Source: Streptomyces sp. DT2A-34 (lineage in GTDB: Bacteria > Actinomycetota > Actinomycetes > Streptomycetales > Streptomycetaceae). From it: DNA of 64,000 nt. Under the pieces are notes generated by a model. The model was not told the DNA's origin. It saw only the letters and a program-made list of their open reading frames with translations, and ran no database searches. Location: NCBI RefSeq assembly GCF_030499515.1, contig NZ_JASTWJ010000001.1, positions 4,320,001 through 4,384,000 on the forward strand, given 5' to 3'. The position numbers and the translations under genes are program-made. Positions 17,454-26,476 of this stretch are shown here, in pieces. Position 1 is the stretch's first letter. Each line of letters opens with the position of its first letter.

Positions 17454-19766
17454 CTACAGCGGCAGGAACGGACTCGGCCTGCCGTGCCACGAGATGCGCA
17501 ACGCGTCGCGGGCTCGGGTAGTGGCGACGAACAGCTGGTTGCGGCCCTTCTTGAGTTCGCGTTCGTACCGCTTGGGGTCGGTCGTCTCGTACTTCTCGAC
17601 GACAGCAGTGCGCGGCAGGATGCCGTCGCTTGCGCCGATGACCGCGAGCTTCTGGTACTCAAGTCCCTTGAAACGGTGCATCGTTCCGATGTGGACCTCG
17701 CCGCCCCCCTGCGGGCCGTCCTTGGTGAGGGTCGCCGTGGTGATGCCGTGCTTCGTCTCCAAGTCGGCGGCGACCCGGCCGGCCATGTCACCGTCGGCGA
17801 CGCAGACGGCCATCGTGCCGCTCGGGTCGCGTACGGTGCCGTCCTCGCCGGGCTGGGTGATATCCGCGCGCCACTGCTTGAGGGCCTCGGCAAGCTGTGT
17901 GATCTCGTCGGTCCAGTCGGTGCAGGCGACGTACTCGGGGGCCGGCCCGTGCAGCAGGGAGTGGTAGCCGTCGAGGGTGTCGGTACCGTCGTCGAGGTCG
18001 TCATAGATGCCCCCGCGGACGACCTTGGCAGCCTGGTCGAGGATCTCCTGGGTGGTGCGGTAGCTCAGCGTCAGTTTCGAAGAGCGGCCACCGCGGATGT
18101 TGATGCCGACGGTGGAAAGGGTGACTTGCCGGTCGTAGATCCGCTGGTGGGTGTCGCTGGCGATGAACAGGTCGTCAGGGCCGGAGGCGACCATGGCGCG
18201 CAGCATCTTCCAGTGGGCGGGGCTGAGGTCCTGGGCCTCGTCGACGACGATGTGACGGTAGCGGTGACGCAGGTAGCGCATCGCGGAGCTGTTGTCGTCG
18301 AGGTGGGCCAGGTCGCCGCCGCCGATGTCGGCCTTGCGCTCGGCCCGCGTCTGGATCTTGCGGGCGCGTTCCATCTCGTACCGCGCCGCGCGCTCGGCGG
18401 CCTGGGCCCAGGTCTCCCGGCCCATGCCGTTGAGGCGCAGGGCGAACTGGTCGAGCAGTTTCCAGACGACGGCGCGTTCGGGGCGGTTGAGGGCGCGGCC
18501 CATACCGGCGCGACGGGCCTTGAAGTAGTCCTGACGGGTACCGAGGGACTGGCCGAGGACGATCTGCTCCCATTCGTCGAAGAGGAACTCGGCGTCCCAG
18601 CGCTGCTCGTCGTGCTCGAAGAGGACCTCGCGCAGCACGTCCAGCGCCCGGTCGTCGGTGATCAGGCTGCGCTGTGCGCCGGGCGCGGTGTTCTCGTTGA
18701 GGACACTCTGGGCGAGCTGGTCGATGTGCTTGATGTCGACGCGGCCGAGCAGCGCCGGGTCCATGAGCGAGGTGAGTCGGGAGCGCAGATCGGCGGTGAG
18801 GTTCTTGGTGTACGTGGTCAGCAGGATCGGCTTGCCGTGGCCGGGCGGCAGAGCCGCGGCGAGGCGGGCGACCCGGTGCAGGGCGACGATGGTCTTGCCG
18901 GTGCCGGGGCCGCCGCTGACCCGGCCGGGGCCGCTGTAGTTCCGTTCGACGATCTTGCGTTGGGTGGGGTGGAGGTAGACCTTCCAGGCTCGGAAGTCGC
19001 CCTCGGCCAGCACGTTGCGGATGTCGTCGTCGACCGTGGTGACCGCGGTGCGGGTGAGGGCCGCCGCCATGTCGTTCTCGAAGCCCGGTTCGAGCTCGGC
19101 GGAGGCAGGCTCGGTGATCTCACGCTCGACCTCGTCGACGGACATGCCGGAGCCGAGGCCCGTGAGGACCTCAGCGGTCAGGCGGGGGGCGCCGGCGATG
19201 AGCTGGTCGAATTCCTCGTCGGTCGTGACGGCGAGGGCCGGGCCGATGAGGGCGTCGGCGACACCAAGCCGGCGCAGGTCCTCGGGGGTGCAGCCGACGA
19301 GGAGCGGTTCGGCGGGGGCGGCCGGTTGTGGCGTCACGACGGGGGCGGGCGTGGGCTCGGCCGGTGCGGTGTGCTCGTCCTGGGCCGGCGTGAGTTGGAG
19401 TCCTGCGCGCTGGAGGACGCTCTGACCGACGACGCCGAGGTCGACGAACTCGATCTCGCCCGTGATCCGGTTGATGGCGACGGTGAGTTCTTCGTAGACG
19501 TCCTTGCGGTGGCGGACGGCGACGATCAGCCACTGCTGGACACCGTCGGCGCCGACCCCCGCCCGGGCCAGCAGCGCCCGGTACGAACGGTCGATCTTGG
19601 CGCGGAAGATCCGGCCGTCGCCCTTGAGGGGCTTGAGGTCGAGGCTGGGGTGATCGGGGTCAAGACGGAACTGGTGGCAGAAGTCGTAGAACTTCGTCTT
19701 GACCGACGAGTCCATCTTGTAGAGCTCATTCTCGGCCTTCTGGTAGAGGCTCAGGCGTGCGGTCAT
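17454..19766 (-). CDS. UvrD/Rep-type SF1 helicase with RelE/ParE-like N-terminal domain
   Basis: This 770-aa protein has the SF1A helicase motifs in order: G-G-P-G-T-G-K-T at about residue 285, V-V-D-E-A-Q-D at about 508, L-S-Y-R-T-T-Q-E, M-H-R-F-K-G-L-E, and V-A-T-T-R-A-R. Residues 1-110 instead look like a RelE/ParE-fold unit (L-D-L-K-P-L-K-G, then F-R-A-K-I-D-R-S-Y-R-A-L). ATG at 19766 overlaps the preceding stop by four bases; the longer frame starting at 20120 lies inside the upstream gene and is rejected. It closes the SNF2-methylase-helicase operon. In DISARM the last gene encodes the phospholipase D-like DrmC, so a helicase here is unusual. No antitoxin partner is visible. Confidence 0.85.
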   Translation of the reverse strand: MTARLSLYQKAENELYKMDSSVKTKFYDFCHQFRLDPDHPSLDLKPLKGDGRIFRAKIDRSYRALLARAGVGADGVQQWLIVAVRHRKDVYEELTVAINRITGEIEFVDLGVVGQSVLQRAGLQLTPAQDEHTAPAEPTPAPVVTPQPAAPAEPLLVGCTPEDLRRLGVADALIGPALAVTTDEEFDQLIAGAPRLTAEVLTGLGSGMSVDEVEREITEPASAELEPGFENDMAAALTRTAVTTVDDDIRNVLAEGDFRAWKVYLHPTQRKIVERNYSGPGRVSGGPGTGKTIVALHRVARLAAALPPGHGKPILLTTYTKNLTADLRSRLTSLMDPALLGRVDIKHIDQLAQSVLNENTAPGAQRSLITDDRALDVLREVLFEHDEQRWDAEFLFDEWEQIVLGQSLGTRQDYFKARRAGMGRALNRPERAVVWKLLDQFALRLNGMGRETWAQAAERAARYEMERARKIQTRAERKADIGGGDLAHLDDNSSAMRYLRHRYRHIVVDEAQDLSPAHWKMLRAMVASGPDDLFIASDTHQRIYDRQVTLSTVGINIRGGRSSKLTLSYRTTQEILDQAAKVVRGGIYDDLDDGTDTLDGYHSLLHGPAPEYVACTDWTDEITQLAEALKQWRADITQPGEDGTVRDPSGTMAVCVADGDMAGRVAADLETKHGITTATLTKDGPQGGGEVHIGTMHRFKGLEYQKLAVIGASDGILPRTAVVEKYETTDPKRYERELKKGRNQLFVATTRARDALRISWHGRPSPFLPL

Positions 19767-22700
19767 CGGGCGGCACTCTGTTCTTCGGAGTCGGGACGGG
19801 CGGTGGCGTCGGGGAGCACGCTCAACAGAGCATCGAGATCGGCGAGCCAGTCGTCGGCCGAGCGGATGGTGAACCCGGCGTCGCGATAAGCGCTCCAGGT
19901 CTTGTCGCTTTCCTCGTCCTCCTGGTCGTACGGCTCGGCCATGACGGCGATCTGCGGGGTGCCGTGGTCCCAGACGAAGTCGGCGAGCCAGCCGCGTTCG
20001 CCGAGCTCGTACCCGTAAGCGGGGGCCTTCTTGCCGCCGTCGGCCAAGACGTGGGCGAGGCGGGTGAGGGGGGCGTCGGGTTCGTCCTCGTCGAGGTATT
20101 CGAGGATCTCCTGGTCCCACAGCAGATCCCGCACCGCTGCTTCGAGAGGAGTCTCGTTGGAGGCCTCTGCGGGTACGGGCTGCGGCGCGGGTGTGCCGGT
20201 GCCGTACCGCACGACGAGGGACTCGAGCTCACCAAGGCCGCCGAAGGCCTTGAGGACCGAGATGTCGAAGCGCGCCGCGGTGGCTGTGGTGAGTTGAATA
20301 CCATCGCCGCCGTCGTGGGCGAGGAACTGCAGGATGTTGGACCACTGGAGCCAGGCGCGCCAGCGCGCCTTGTGTTCGGGCGTGCCGAGCTGGTCGAGCG
20401 CGGTGTCGTCGAGGCAGGCCAGGGCGGACCAGTGGCCGGTGGCCGCATCCACGAGGAAGGCGACGGGGAGACCGGACTGGTCGCAGGTCTGGAACAGGTT
20501 GAGCGTGCCGGTGCCCTGGATGGGCGCCGGGTCGATGCCGTCGGTTCGGCCCCAGGCGTCGAGGAGCCCGCTGAGCGTCTGACGCGTCTGGTCGGGCGTG
20601 CCGTTGCCGACGAGGATCTCCTGGCCGGTTCCGAGGAGCCCGCCGACCATGGCTGATGCCCGCTTGCCCCAGGCCGCGTCGTCCGAGCTGCGCAGGTAGG
20701 CGAGGAGCATGGTCATCGGGTCGGTGAAGGCGGTGGTCGCGAGGTCGTCGCCGCCACGGTCGGCGTGGAGCTGCTTGGCGAGGTCCTGGGCACTGCGCGG
20801 GTACGGCGGCCATACCGGCTCGGCCGCCTCGCGCCCCGCGCCGGACTCCGCCGTGTTCGTCTGCCGCTCGAAGGCGTCGAGGTCGTCCCAGGTGAGCTGG
20901 AAGACGATTCTCCCCTCGGCCCGGAGCCGGTTGCGTTTGTCGGCGTCGCCAGCGAGCCGGTTGTGTCGGCGAGAGGCGTGGAAGCGGTGCCCGTCGAGGT
21001 AGACAGTGATCTTCTGCTTGGGGCCGTCGACGCGTTCGAAGGTGAAGTCGGTACGGGTGTAACCCTCGTTGCGTTGCGCTGTCAGACGCCAGCCGTGCAC
21101 GGTGCCGACCTCGTCCAGACGCAGATAGGCGCTGTTGTCGCCGCTCTCCTCCAACACGGCGTCGCCGCGCTGTCCTGCCCACCCGCGCAGGGCCTTGAGG
21201 AAGCGTGCCTCCAGATCGGACTCGACCTGTCCGTCGAGACCGATCTGATCGGTGTTGCCGACCTTCTTGGTGTCCCAGGCGTCGGTGTCGGTGCCCAAGA
21301 GTTCGTCGAGGATCTCCAGGGCGGCCTGGCGGGAGACGCGCTCGATGTACTGCTCGTCGGCGTAGAGGTACAGACAACGGTGGCAGGCCGGCCCGCCCTC
21401 CTCGTTGCAGGGGCACTCCACGAGCAGCCGGCGCGCGCCCTCCAGCACCTGCCGGAAGGCGGCGGGGTCGGTGAGCCGGTCCAGGTAGCCGGTGCCGTGC
21501 GGGAGACGGTCGTACAGGACGAGGAAGTGCCGTTTCTCCGCGGTGTCACGGTCCGGCATGGTCGCGAGGGTGGTGGCGAGGTGCTGCGGGTCACCGCCGA
21601 AGGCGCCGTCCACGCCCAGGCGCAGGGCCGCCTGGAAGGAGTGGACCTTCTCCTCGACGAGGACGGTTGCGGCCGGCAGCAGGATGCGCAGCGCTTCGGT
21701 CTCCAGCTCGTGGGCGAGCAAGACCGGTTCCTGGGGAACGCCCTTCTTGCCGCGCCGCAACGGGCACCAGGGAGTGTGGTGCTTGAGTTCGCGCTGGCGG
21801 TTGGCGGAGTTGTCGACGGCATCCCGGTCGTCGTCGAACACCGGCCGGCCGTCGGCGCTCGCGGCTCCGCAGGCGGTGCACACGTGGAAGGGCGCGATGC
21901 GCACCGGCTTCCCGGCGAGCTGGTCGTTCTCCTGGGCGCCGATGCTGAGCGGTCCGGTGTTGATACGGCGGATGACGGCACGGCGGGTGTAGTCGACGCC
22001 GAAGATCTCTTTGGTGTGCCGCCAGGACTTGCCCTTGGCGAAGTGGTCGGGGTGGATGTCGACCATGTCGACGACGGTGTAGAAGCGGCGGTCGCGGTCG
22101 TCGCTCTCGTCGCCGATCCTGGCGTCCTCCCGCTTGTCGCGGGCCGTCACGACGCTGGGCTGGACGATCTGCCACAGGCTGCCGGAGTCGGCGATGCCCG
22201 TCTCCCCGCAGCGCGGGCAGGGCGTGATGTCGTTCTCGGCGTTCTCGGTGCGGACGTAGCCGCACGAGGGGCAGAAGCGCCAGTGACGCCAGTCCTGGTC
22301 CCGGCCGGTGACGATGTCGATACCGGTGATCCGGTGCTTGTAGCCCTCGGCGTAGAAGGTGTTGCCAGGGGCGAGTTCGGACAGAGCGAAGCCGCGCGGT
22401 CGCCCGTATGAGAACGACTTCGACTTGTAGCGGGGCCGGCCTTCCGGTGTGGTGCCCTCGGGCCAGAAGACGGTGGCGTCGAGGGTGGTCGTGGCGTCGA
22501 TGAGGGCGTAGTTGGGCAGCAAGCCGAGGTCGCACAACACGGTCTGGGCCGGCTGACGCTGGCGCGTGGCGCCCTGCTTGGAGATGGCTCCGAGTTCGGC
22601 CTCCAACTCCGCCTTCGTATCCGCCTGTTCGTCGTCGCCGTCCTTGAGCTCGTCGATCGCGGAACGGATCGTACGGATGCGGGTGCGCAGCTTCTGGTTC

Positions 22701-25700
22701 TCGCGCTCCCACTCCCGCTCGGCCTTCTCGATCGCGCTGCGGATGCCGCGGACCGCGTACTTCTCCAGCTCCGCCTTGGCGGTGTCGCTCACGCCGGTCG
22801 GGAACAGGGCGAGGAAGTCGGCGACGAGTTCCTCTCCATGGGCGAGGGCGGCGTCGGTGAAGTCGGCGAGGTAGCCGGAGGGGCCAAAGAGCTCGTCGCC
22901 CCGGCGTGACAGCGCGGCCAGCGGCCTACCGTCCTCGCGCAGCAGCCGTCCCCGCGCCGCGAGATCGAGGAGGTGGGCGGTGTACTGACGGCGCAGGATC
23001 TCGATGGCCGACAGATACGAGCCCGGCGGCACGATCCGTCCGTCGATCATGTCCCGTGGCCGGTCGAGGAAGTACAGGTCGCGGCGCTTGCGGTCGGGAA
23101 TGGTCAGCAGGAAGGCATTTCCGGTACGGCGTCCGGCCCGACCCGCCTGCTGGGCATAGTTGGCCGGACGGCGCGGTAGGGCGCCCAGGACGACGGCGGA
23201 CAGATCGCCGATGTCGATGCCCATCTCCAGGGTGGGCGTGCAGGACAGCACGTTGGGGTCGTTGAATCCTTCGCCGTTGCGGAAGGCGTCCTCGACGCGT
23301 TCGCGCTTGCCGCGGGAAAGCAAACCGGTGTGCTCGGCGGTAATGACCTGGTAAGTACCCGCTCGCCGGTACAGGCTGCGGTAGTAGTCGTCGCGGTAGT
23401 CGCGGTCCCGGTCGTGCCGGTCCACGGTCTCCAGCCACCGATCCCCCGCGACCAGCCGCCCGGTCGTGCAGCGATACGCCTGACAGGGCTGCCCGTGGTA
23501 CTGCGCCAGCAGCGAGGGATGGACGGTCTGCTCCCAGAAGCACTTCGGGCAGCGCACATACGCCTCGTTGACCTGGGCGTCGGTCAGCAACTGCAGCCGG
23601 ATGGCGCCCGGTTGAAGGCCGTACAGACGGGCAGCCGTGTCGCTCGGGGTGCGCGCAGCGAGCAGCCCGGCGTCGGTGAGCCGGGGCAGAAGCCGCACCC
23701 AGAACTCGTCGGCCTGCTCGCGGGTCATGTCGAGGCAGCGCTGGGCCCAGGTCTGGTACCAGGACAGACGTCCGGCGGCGAAGTCGAACTCGCTGCTCGG
23801 CTTGGGCCGCGCGAGCAGGAAGCTCGGCGCGGAAACCCCCTTGGGGAAGGCCTTCATGCCCCTCGGGCGACCGCCCCAGATGAAGTAACGGCTGGTGCCC
23901 GCCTCGTCGAGGAACTTCTCCAGCCACCGGTGCCCAACCGCTCCACGCGTACGCAGCCGCTCCAACAGGCCGCGCAGGAAGGCCAGATAGCGGGCGGCGT
24001 CGTGTTCGGTGAGCGTCAACCCGCGGTGCGCGGCCTCCTCATGAGCGGCGCGTACAAGCGCCACGGCCGCCTGCTCGTCGGGAATGTCCACCCAGGCGGC
24101 TGCGGTACGGGTCAGTTCGAGGGTACGGCCATTGCGGGAGCGGTGGCCAAACTCCATCACGGCCTCGAACGCGAACCGTTCACCAATTAGGTCCCAGGTC
24201 TTATTGTCCCCGCCGCGCCCCTTACCTGACAGCAGACGCGCCACGCCCGTGTCGTCGTGGAGGTCCGGCGGGACGACGGCGGCGAGTGTCTCACGGTCAG
24301 TGGTGGCCGCGACGACATCGGCGACAAGGTCGTTGAGCGCGCTGGGCCGCTGCTCGCTCAGGTGCTTGGTGAACAGGGCCCGCAAGGAGAAGGTGTACGA
24401 GCGGGAGGCGACGAAACCCGCCCGGTGCGCGGCGTCCTGCACCGAGTCGTTGAACATCAGCGTCTTCGTCTCACGCTGCTCCTTGTCCATCTCCCCGCCG
24501 GTGAACAACTGGGTGACGGACGCGGCGGCGAGGGCAGCAGCACCCGTACCGACGAAGCGGATCGCGTTGTGCGTGCCGCAGGCCGGGCACCAGTCGTCCT
24601 TGGCAGCGCGCTCCGCCGTGTCGCCGAGCTGGACGAGGACGAAGGCAGAGTCGGGGCCGGCGGGAGCCGGATTGCCCTCGTCGTCATAGTCGCCCTGGGG
24701 ATCGGGAAGACGCAGACGCTGGGACAGACCATCGAGCACCATGAGCACGCCCGCGCCGCCGGTGGTCAGCGACCTCTGCGCCGCCGGGTCCATGGCGGTA
24801 CGGCCATTGCCCTCGCGGGCCTCGTTGTCGGTGGCCGCCACCAGGGTGCGCACCTTGGCCTTCTCGGCGGTGACGGTGGCCCGGCGGATCTTGTGGGCCT
24901 CGAAGTTCAGCTCCTCGAAGTCCGACTCGGGGGCGAGGACCGACCATCCAGAACGCCCGCACTCGCGGCAGTACACCGCGGGCAGGAAGACCTTGGTGTC
25001 GCGGGAGGTGGTGGTGTCCGGCGTCGTACGCGACTGACTCTGCGCCCCGGCCGTGTCCCACGCGAACTCGGCCTTCGGCCATGGCAGTACGCCCCGCAGC
25101 ATGCGGGTGACGGACCGCGCCCACTGGTGCACCTCGACCTGGACAAAGGGGCGGCTGATCGCGGCCGGCGCGTCAGGGTCACGCGCCACGGACAGCAGCG
25201 CGACGAAGCGGGCAAGTGCCAGCGCGGCGATCTGTGGTCGTGTCGTGATCGCCTCGTCCCAGCTCTTCGCCCCACTGCGGCGCATCACGTCGAGCACCTC
25301 GTCGTAGGTGCGCACCGTGCCGTCGAAGGCGTTCAGGACGGCGTACGTGAGCCGGTTGCGCTTGAGCGCGGTACCGAGGGCGACCGGGTCAGTGATCCGG
25401 CTTCCCGTGACGGCCTCGGCGAGGTCCGCGAGCTCTTCGGGGCCGGATGCCGGATCCGGAAGGGCGGTGAGGGTCTCGGGGGGCGTGGCCTGACCAGGGA
25501 GGAATCTCGCGTCCGGGATCGACTCGTCCTCGCCCAGGATGAACTCGTCGACCGTCAGCCGGTCCTCGCCGACAATCGCGTCCTCGGTGAACTCCGTGCC
25601 GAAGACGTTGGTGGCCACGGAGAGGAGTTGCTGTACCCCGTCCTCATCGGTACCGGAGGCGAGGGTCGCGGAGGTGGCGATGGGGGTGATCGAGCCCAGC

Positions 25701-26476
25701 GGCATGCCAGGGCGGTTGGCATCGACGGCGATAGCGAGACGGCGGAGCAGCATGGCGACGTCGGTGCCCTGCGCGCCGTCGTAGGTGTGGAACTCGTCGA
25801 CGACGACGTAGCGGATGTCGCTGCCGTCCCACAGCGGGGCGTCGGCCGCGCGCTGCAGGAGCAGGTCGAGCATCTTGTAGTTGGTGATCAGGATGTCCGG
25901 CGGGGACAGCTGCATGTCCTGGCGGCGGGTGTAGACCCGGTCGTAGTGCGTCGCTGCCTTCTCCCCGATGTACAGGCCGGCGCGGACACCGCTCAACTCG
26001 TCGTAATCGGTGAGCAGATCGTTGATACGGGCCGCCTGGTCCGTAGCCAGGGCGTTCATCGGGTACAGGAAGACCGCCTTGACCCCGTTGTTCCCGGCCG
26101 CGCGCTCGCGGGCACAGTGATCGAGAACCGGGTACAGGAACGACTCGGTCTTGCCGGAACCTGTGCCTGTCGTGACGAGCGTGGGCTGAGGTGTGTGGCC
26201 GTCCTTGGAGGTGAGCCGGGCAAAGGCGCGGGCCTGGTGCGCGTACGGCGTCCAGTCGTCGGTACGGACCCAGTCCAGGTGCTGCTGCCAGCCGTCGTCG
26301 GCCGGGGTGAAGGGGGTACGCAGGCGGAGGTACGGTCCGCGGAACATGCCCGTCGTCTCGTCCCCGAGGAAGGCGTTCAGCGCCTTACGGGCGCCCTCGT
26401 CCGCGAGGCCGTACGTCGTGGACAGGTACTGGAGCAGGCTCTCCTTGAGTCCCTGTGCTTCGAGGGTCGGCCTCAC
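19763..26476 (-). CDS. Giant DEAD/DEAH helicase with DUF1998 and C-terminal nuclease domain (DrmA/DrmB-like fusion)
   Basis: This 2237-aa protein starts with an SF2 helicase core: T-G-T-G-S-G-K-T at about residue 105, V-V-D-E-F-H at 225, A-T-S-A-T, M-G-I-D-I-G, and Q-A-G-R-A-G-R at about 1112. A zinc ribbon (C-P-S-C-G ... C-P-R-C-G) follows, then a DUF1998 region ending in C-P-C-N-E-E-G-G-P-A-C-H-R-C near 1695. R-T-D-F-T-F and Y-L-D-G-H near 1810-1826 fit a DUF559/Vsr-like nuclease. GTG at 26476 gives a GTGA overlap with the methylase stop. DISARM uses separate DrmA (helicase) and DrmB (DUF1998), so this may be their fusion. DruE of Druantia is another large DUF1998 helicase and a fair alternative. 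Confidence 0.85.
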   Translation of the reverse strand: MRPTLEAQGLKESLLQYLSTTYGLADEGARKALNAFLGDETTGMFRGPYLRLRTPFTPADDGWQQHLDWVRTDDWTPYAHQARAFARLTSKDGHTPQPTLVTTGTGSGKTESFLYPVLDHCARERAAGNNGVKAVFLYPMNALATDQAARINDLLTDYDELSGVRAGLYIGEKAATHYDRVYTRRQDMQLSPPDILITNYKMLDLLLQRAADAPLWDGSDIRYVVVDEFHTYDGAQGTDVAMLLRRLAIAVDANRPGMPLGSITPIATSATLASGTDEDGVQQLLSVATNVFGTEFTEDAIVGEDRLTVDEFILGEDESIPDARFLPGQATPPETLTALPDPASGPEELADLAEAVTGSRITDPVALGTALKRNRLTYAVLNAFDGTVRTYDEVLDVMRRSGAKSWDEAITTRPQIAALALARFVALLSVARDPDAPAAISRPFVQVEVHQWARSVTRMLRGVLPWPKAEFAWDTAGAQSQSRTTPDTTTSRDTKVFLPAVYCRECGRSGWSVLAPESDFEELNFEAHKIRRATVTAEKAKVRTLVAATDNEAREGNGRTAMDPAAQRSLTTGGAGVLMVLDGLSQRLRLPDPQGDYDDEGNPAPAGPDSAFVLVQLGDTAERAAKDDWCPACGTHNAIRFVGTGAAALAAASVTQLFTGGEMDKEQRETKTLMFNDSVQDAAHRAGFVASRSYTFSLRALFTKHLSEQRPSALNDLVADVVAATTDRETLAAVVPPDLHDDTGVARLLSGKGRGGDNKTWDLIGERFAFEAVMEFGHRSRNGRTLELTRTAAAWVDIPDEQAAVALVRAAHEEAAHRGLTLTEHDAARYLAFLRGLLERLRTRGAVGHRWLEKFLDEAGTSRYFIWGGRPRGMKAFPKGVSAPSFLLARPKPSSEFDFAAGRLSWYQTWAQRCLDMTREQADEFWVRLLPRLTDAGLLAARTPSDTAARLYGLQPGAIRLQLLTDAQVNEAYVRCPKCFWEQTVHPSLLAQYHGQPCQAYRCTTGRLVAGDRWLETVDRHDRDRDYRDDYYRSLYRRAGTYQVITAEHTGLLSRGKRERVEDAFRNGEGFNDPNVLSCTPTLEMGIDIGDLSAVVLGALPRRPANYAQQAGRAGRRTGNAFLLTIPDRKRRDLYFLDRPRDMIDGRIVPPGSYLSAIEILRRQYTAHLLDLAARGRLLREDGRPLAALSRRGDELFGPSGYLADFTDAALAHGEELVADFLALFPTGVSDTAKAELEKYAVRGIRSAIEKAEREWERENQKLRTRIRTIRSAIDELKDGDDEQADTKAELEAELGAISKQGATRQRQPAQTVLCDLGLLPNYALIDATTTLDATVFWPEGTTPEGRPRYKSKSFSYGRPRGFALSELAPGNTFYAEGYKHRITGIDIVTGRDQDWRHWRFCPSCGYVRTENAENDITPCPRCGETGIADSGSLWQIVQPSVVTARDKREDARIGDESDDRDRRFYTVVDMVDIHPDHFAKGKSWRHTKEIFGVDYTRRAVIRRINTGPLSIGAQENDQLAGKPVRIAPFHVCTACGAASADGRPVFDDDRDAVDNSANRQRELKHHTPWCPLRRGKKGVPQEPVLLAHELETEALRILLPAATVLVEEKVHSFQAALRLGVDGAFGGDPQHLATTLATMPDRDTAEKRHFLVLYDRLPHGTGYLDRLTDPAAFRQVLEGARRLLVECPCNEEGGPACHRCLYLYADEQYIERVSRQAALEILDELLGTDTDAWDTKKVGNTDQIGLDGQVESDLEARFLKALRGWAGQRGDAVLEESGDNSAYLRLDEVGTVHGWRLTAQRNEGYTRTDFTFERVDGPKQKITVYLDGHRFHASRRHNRLAGDADKRNRLRAEGRIVFQLTWDDLDAFERQTNTAESGAGREAAEPVWPPYPRSAQDLAKQLHADRGGDDLATTAFTDPMTMLLAYLRSSDDAAWGKRASAMVGGLLGTGQEILVGNGTPDQTRQTLSGLLDAWGRTDGIDPAPIQGTGTLNLFQTCDQSGLPVAFLVDAATGHWSALACLDDTALDQLGTPEHKARWRAWLQWSNILQFLAHDGGDGIQLTTATAARFDISVLKAFGGLGELESLVVRYGTGTPAPQPVPAEASNETPLEAAVRDLLWDQEILEYLDEDEPDAPLTRLAHVLADGGKKAPAYGYELGERGWLADFVWDHGTPQIAVMAEPYDQEDEESDKTWSAYRDAGFTIRSADDWLADLDALLSVLPDATARPDSEEQSAAR

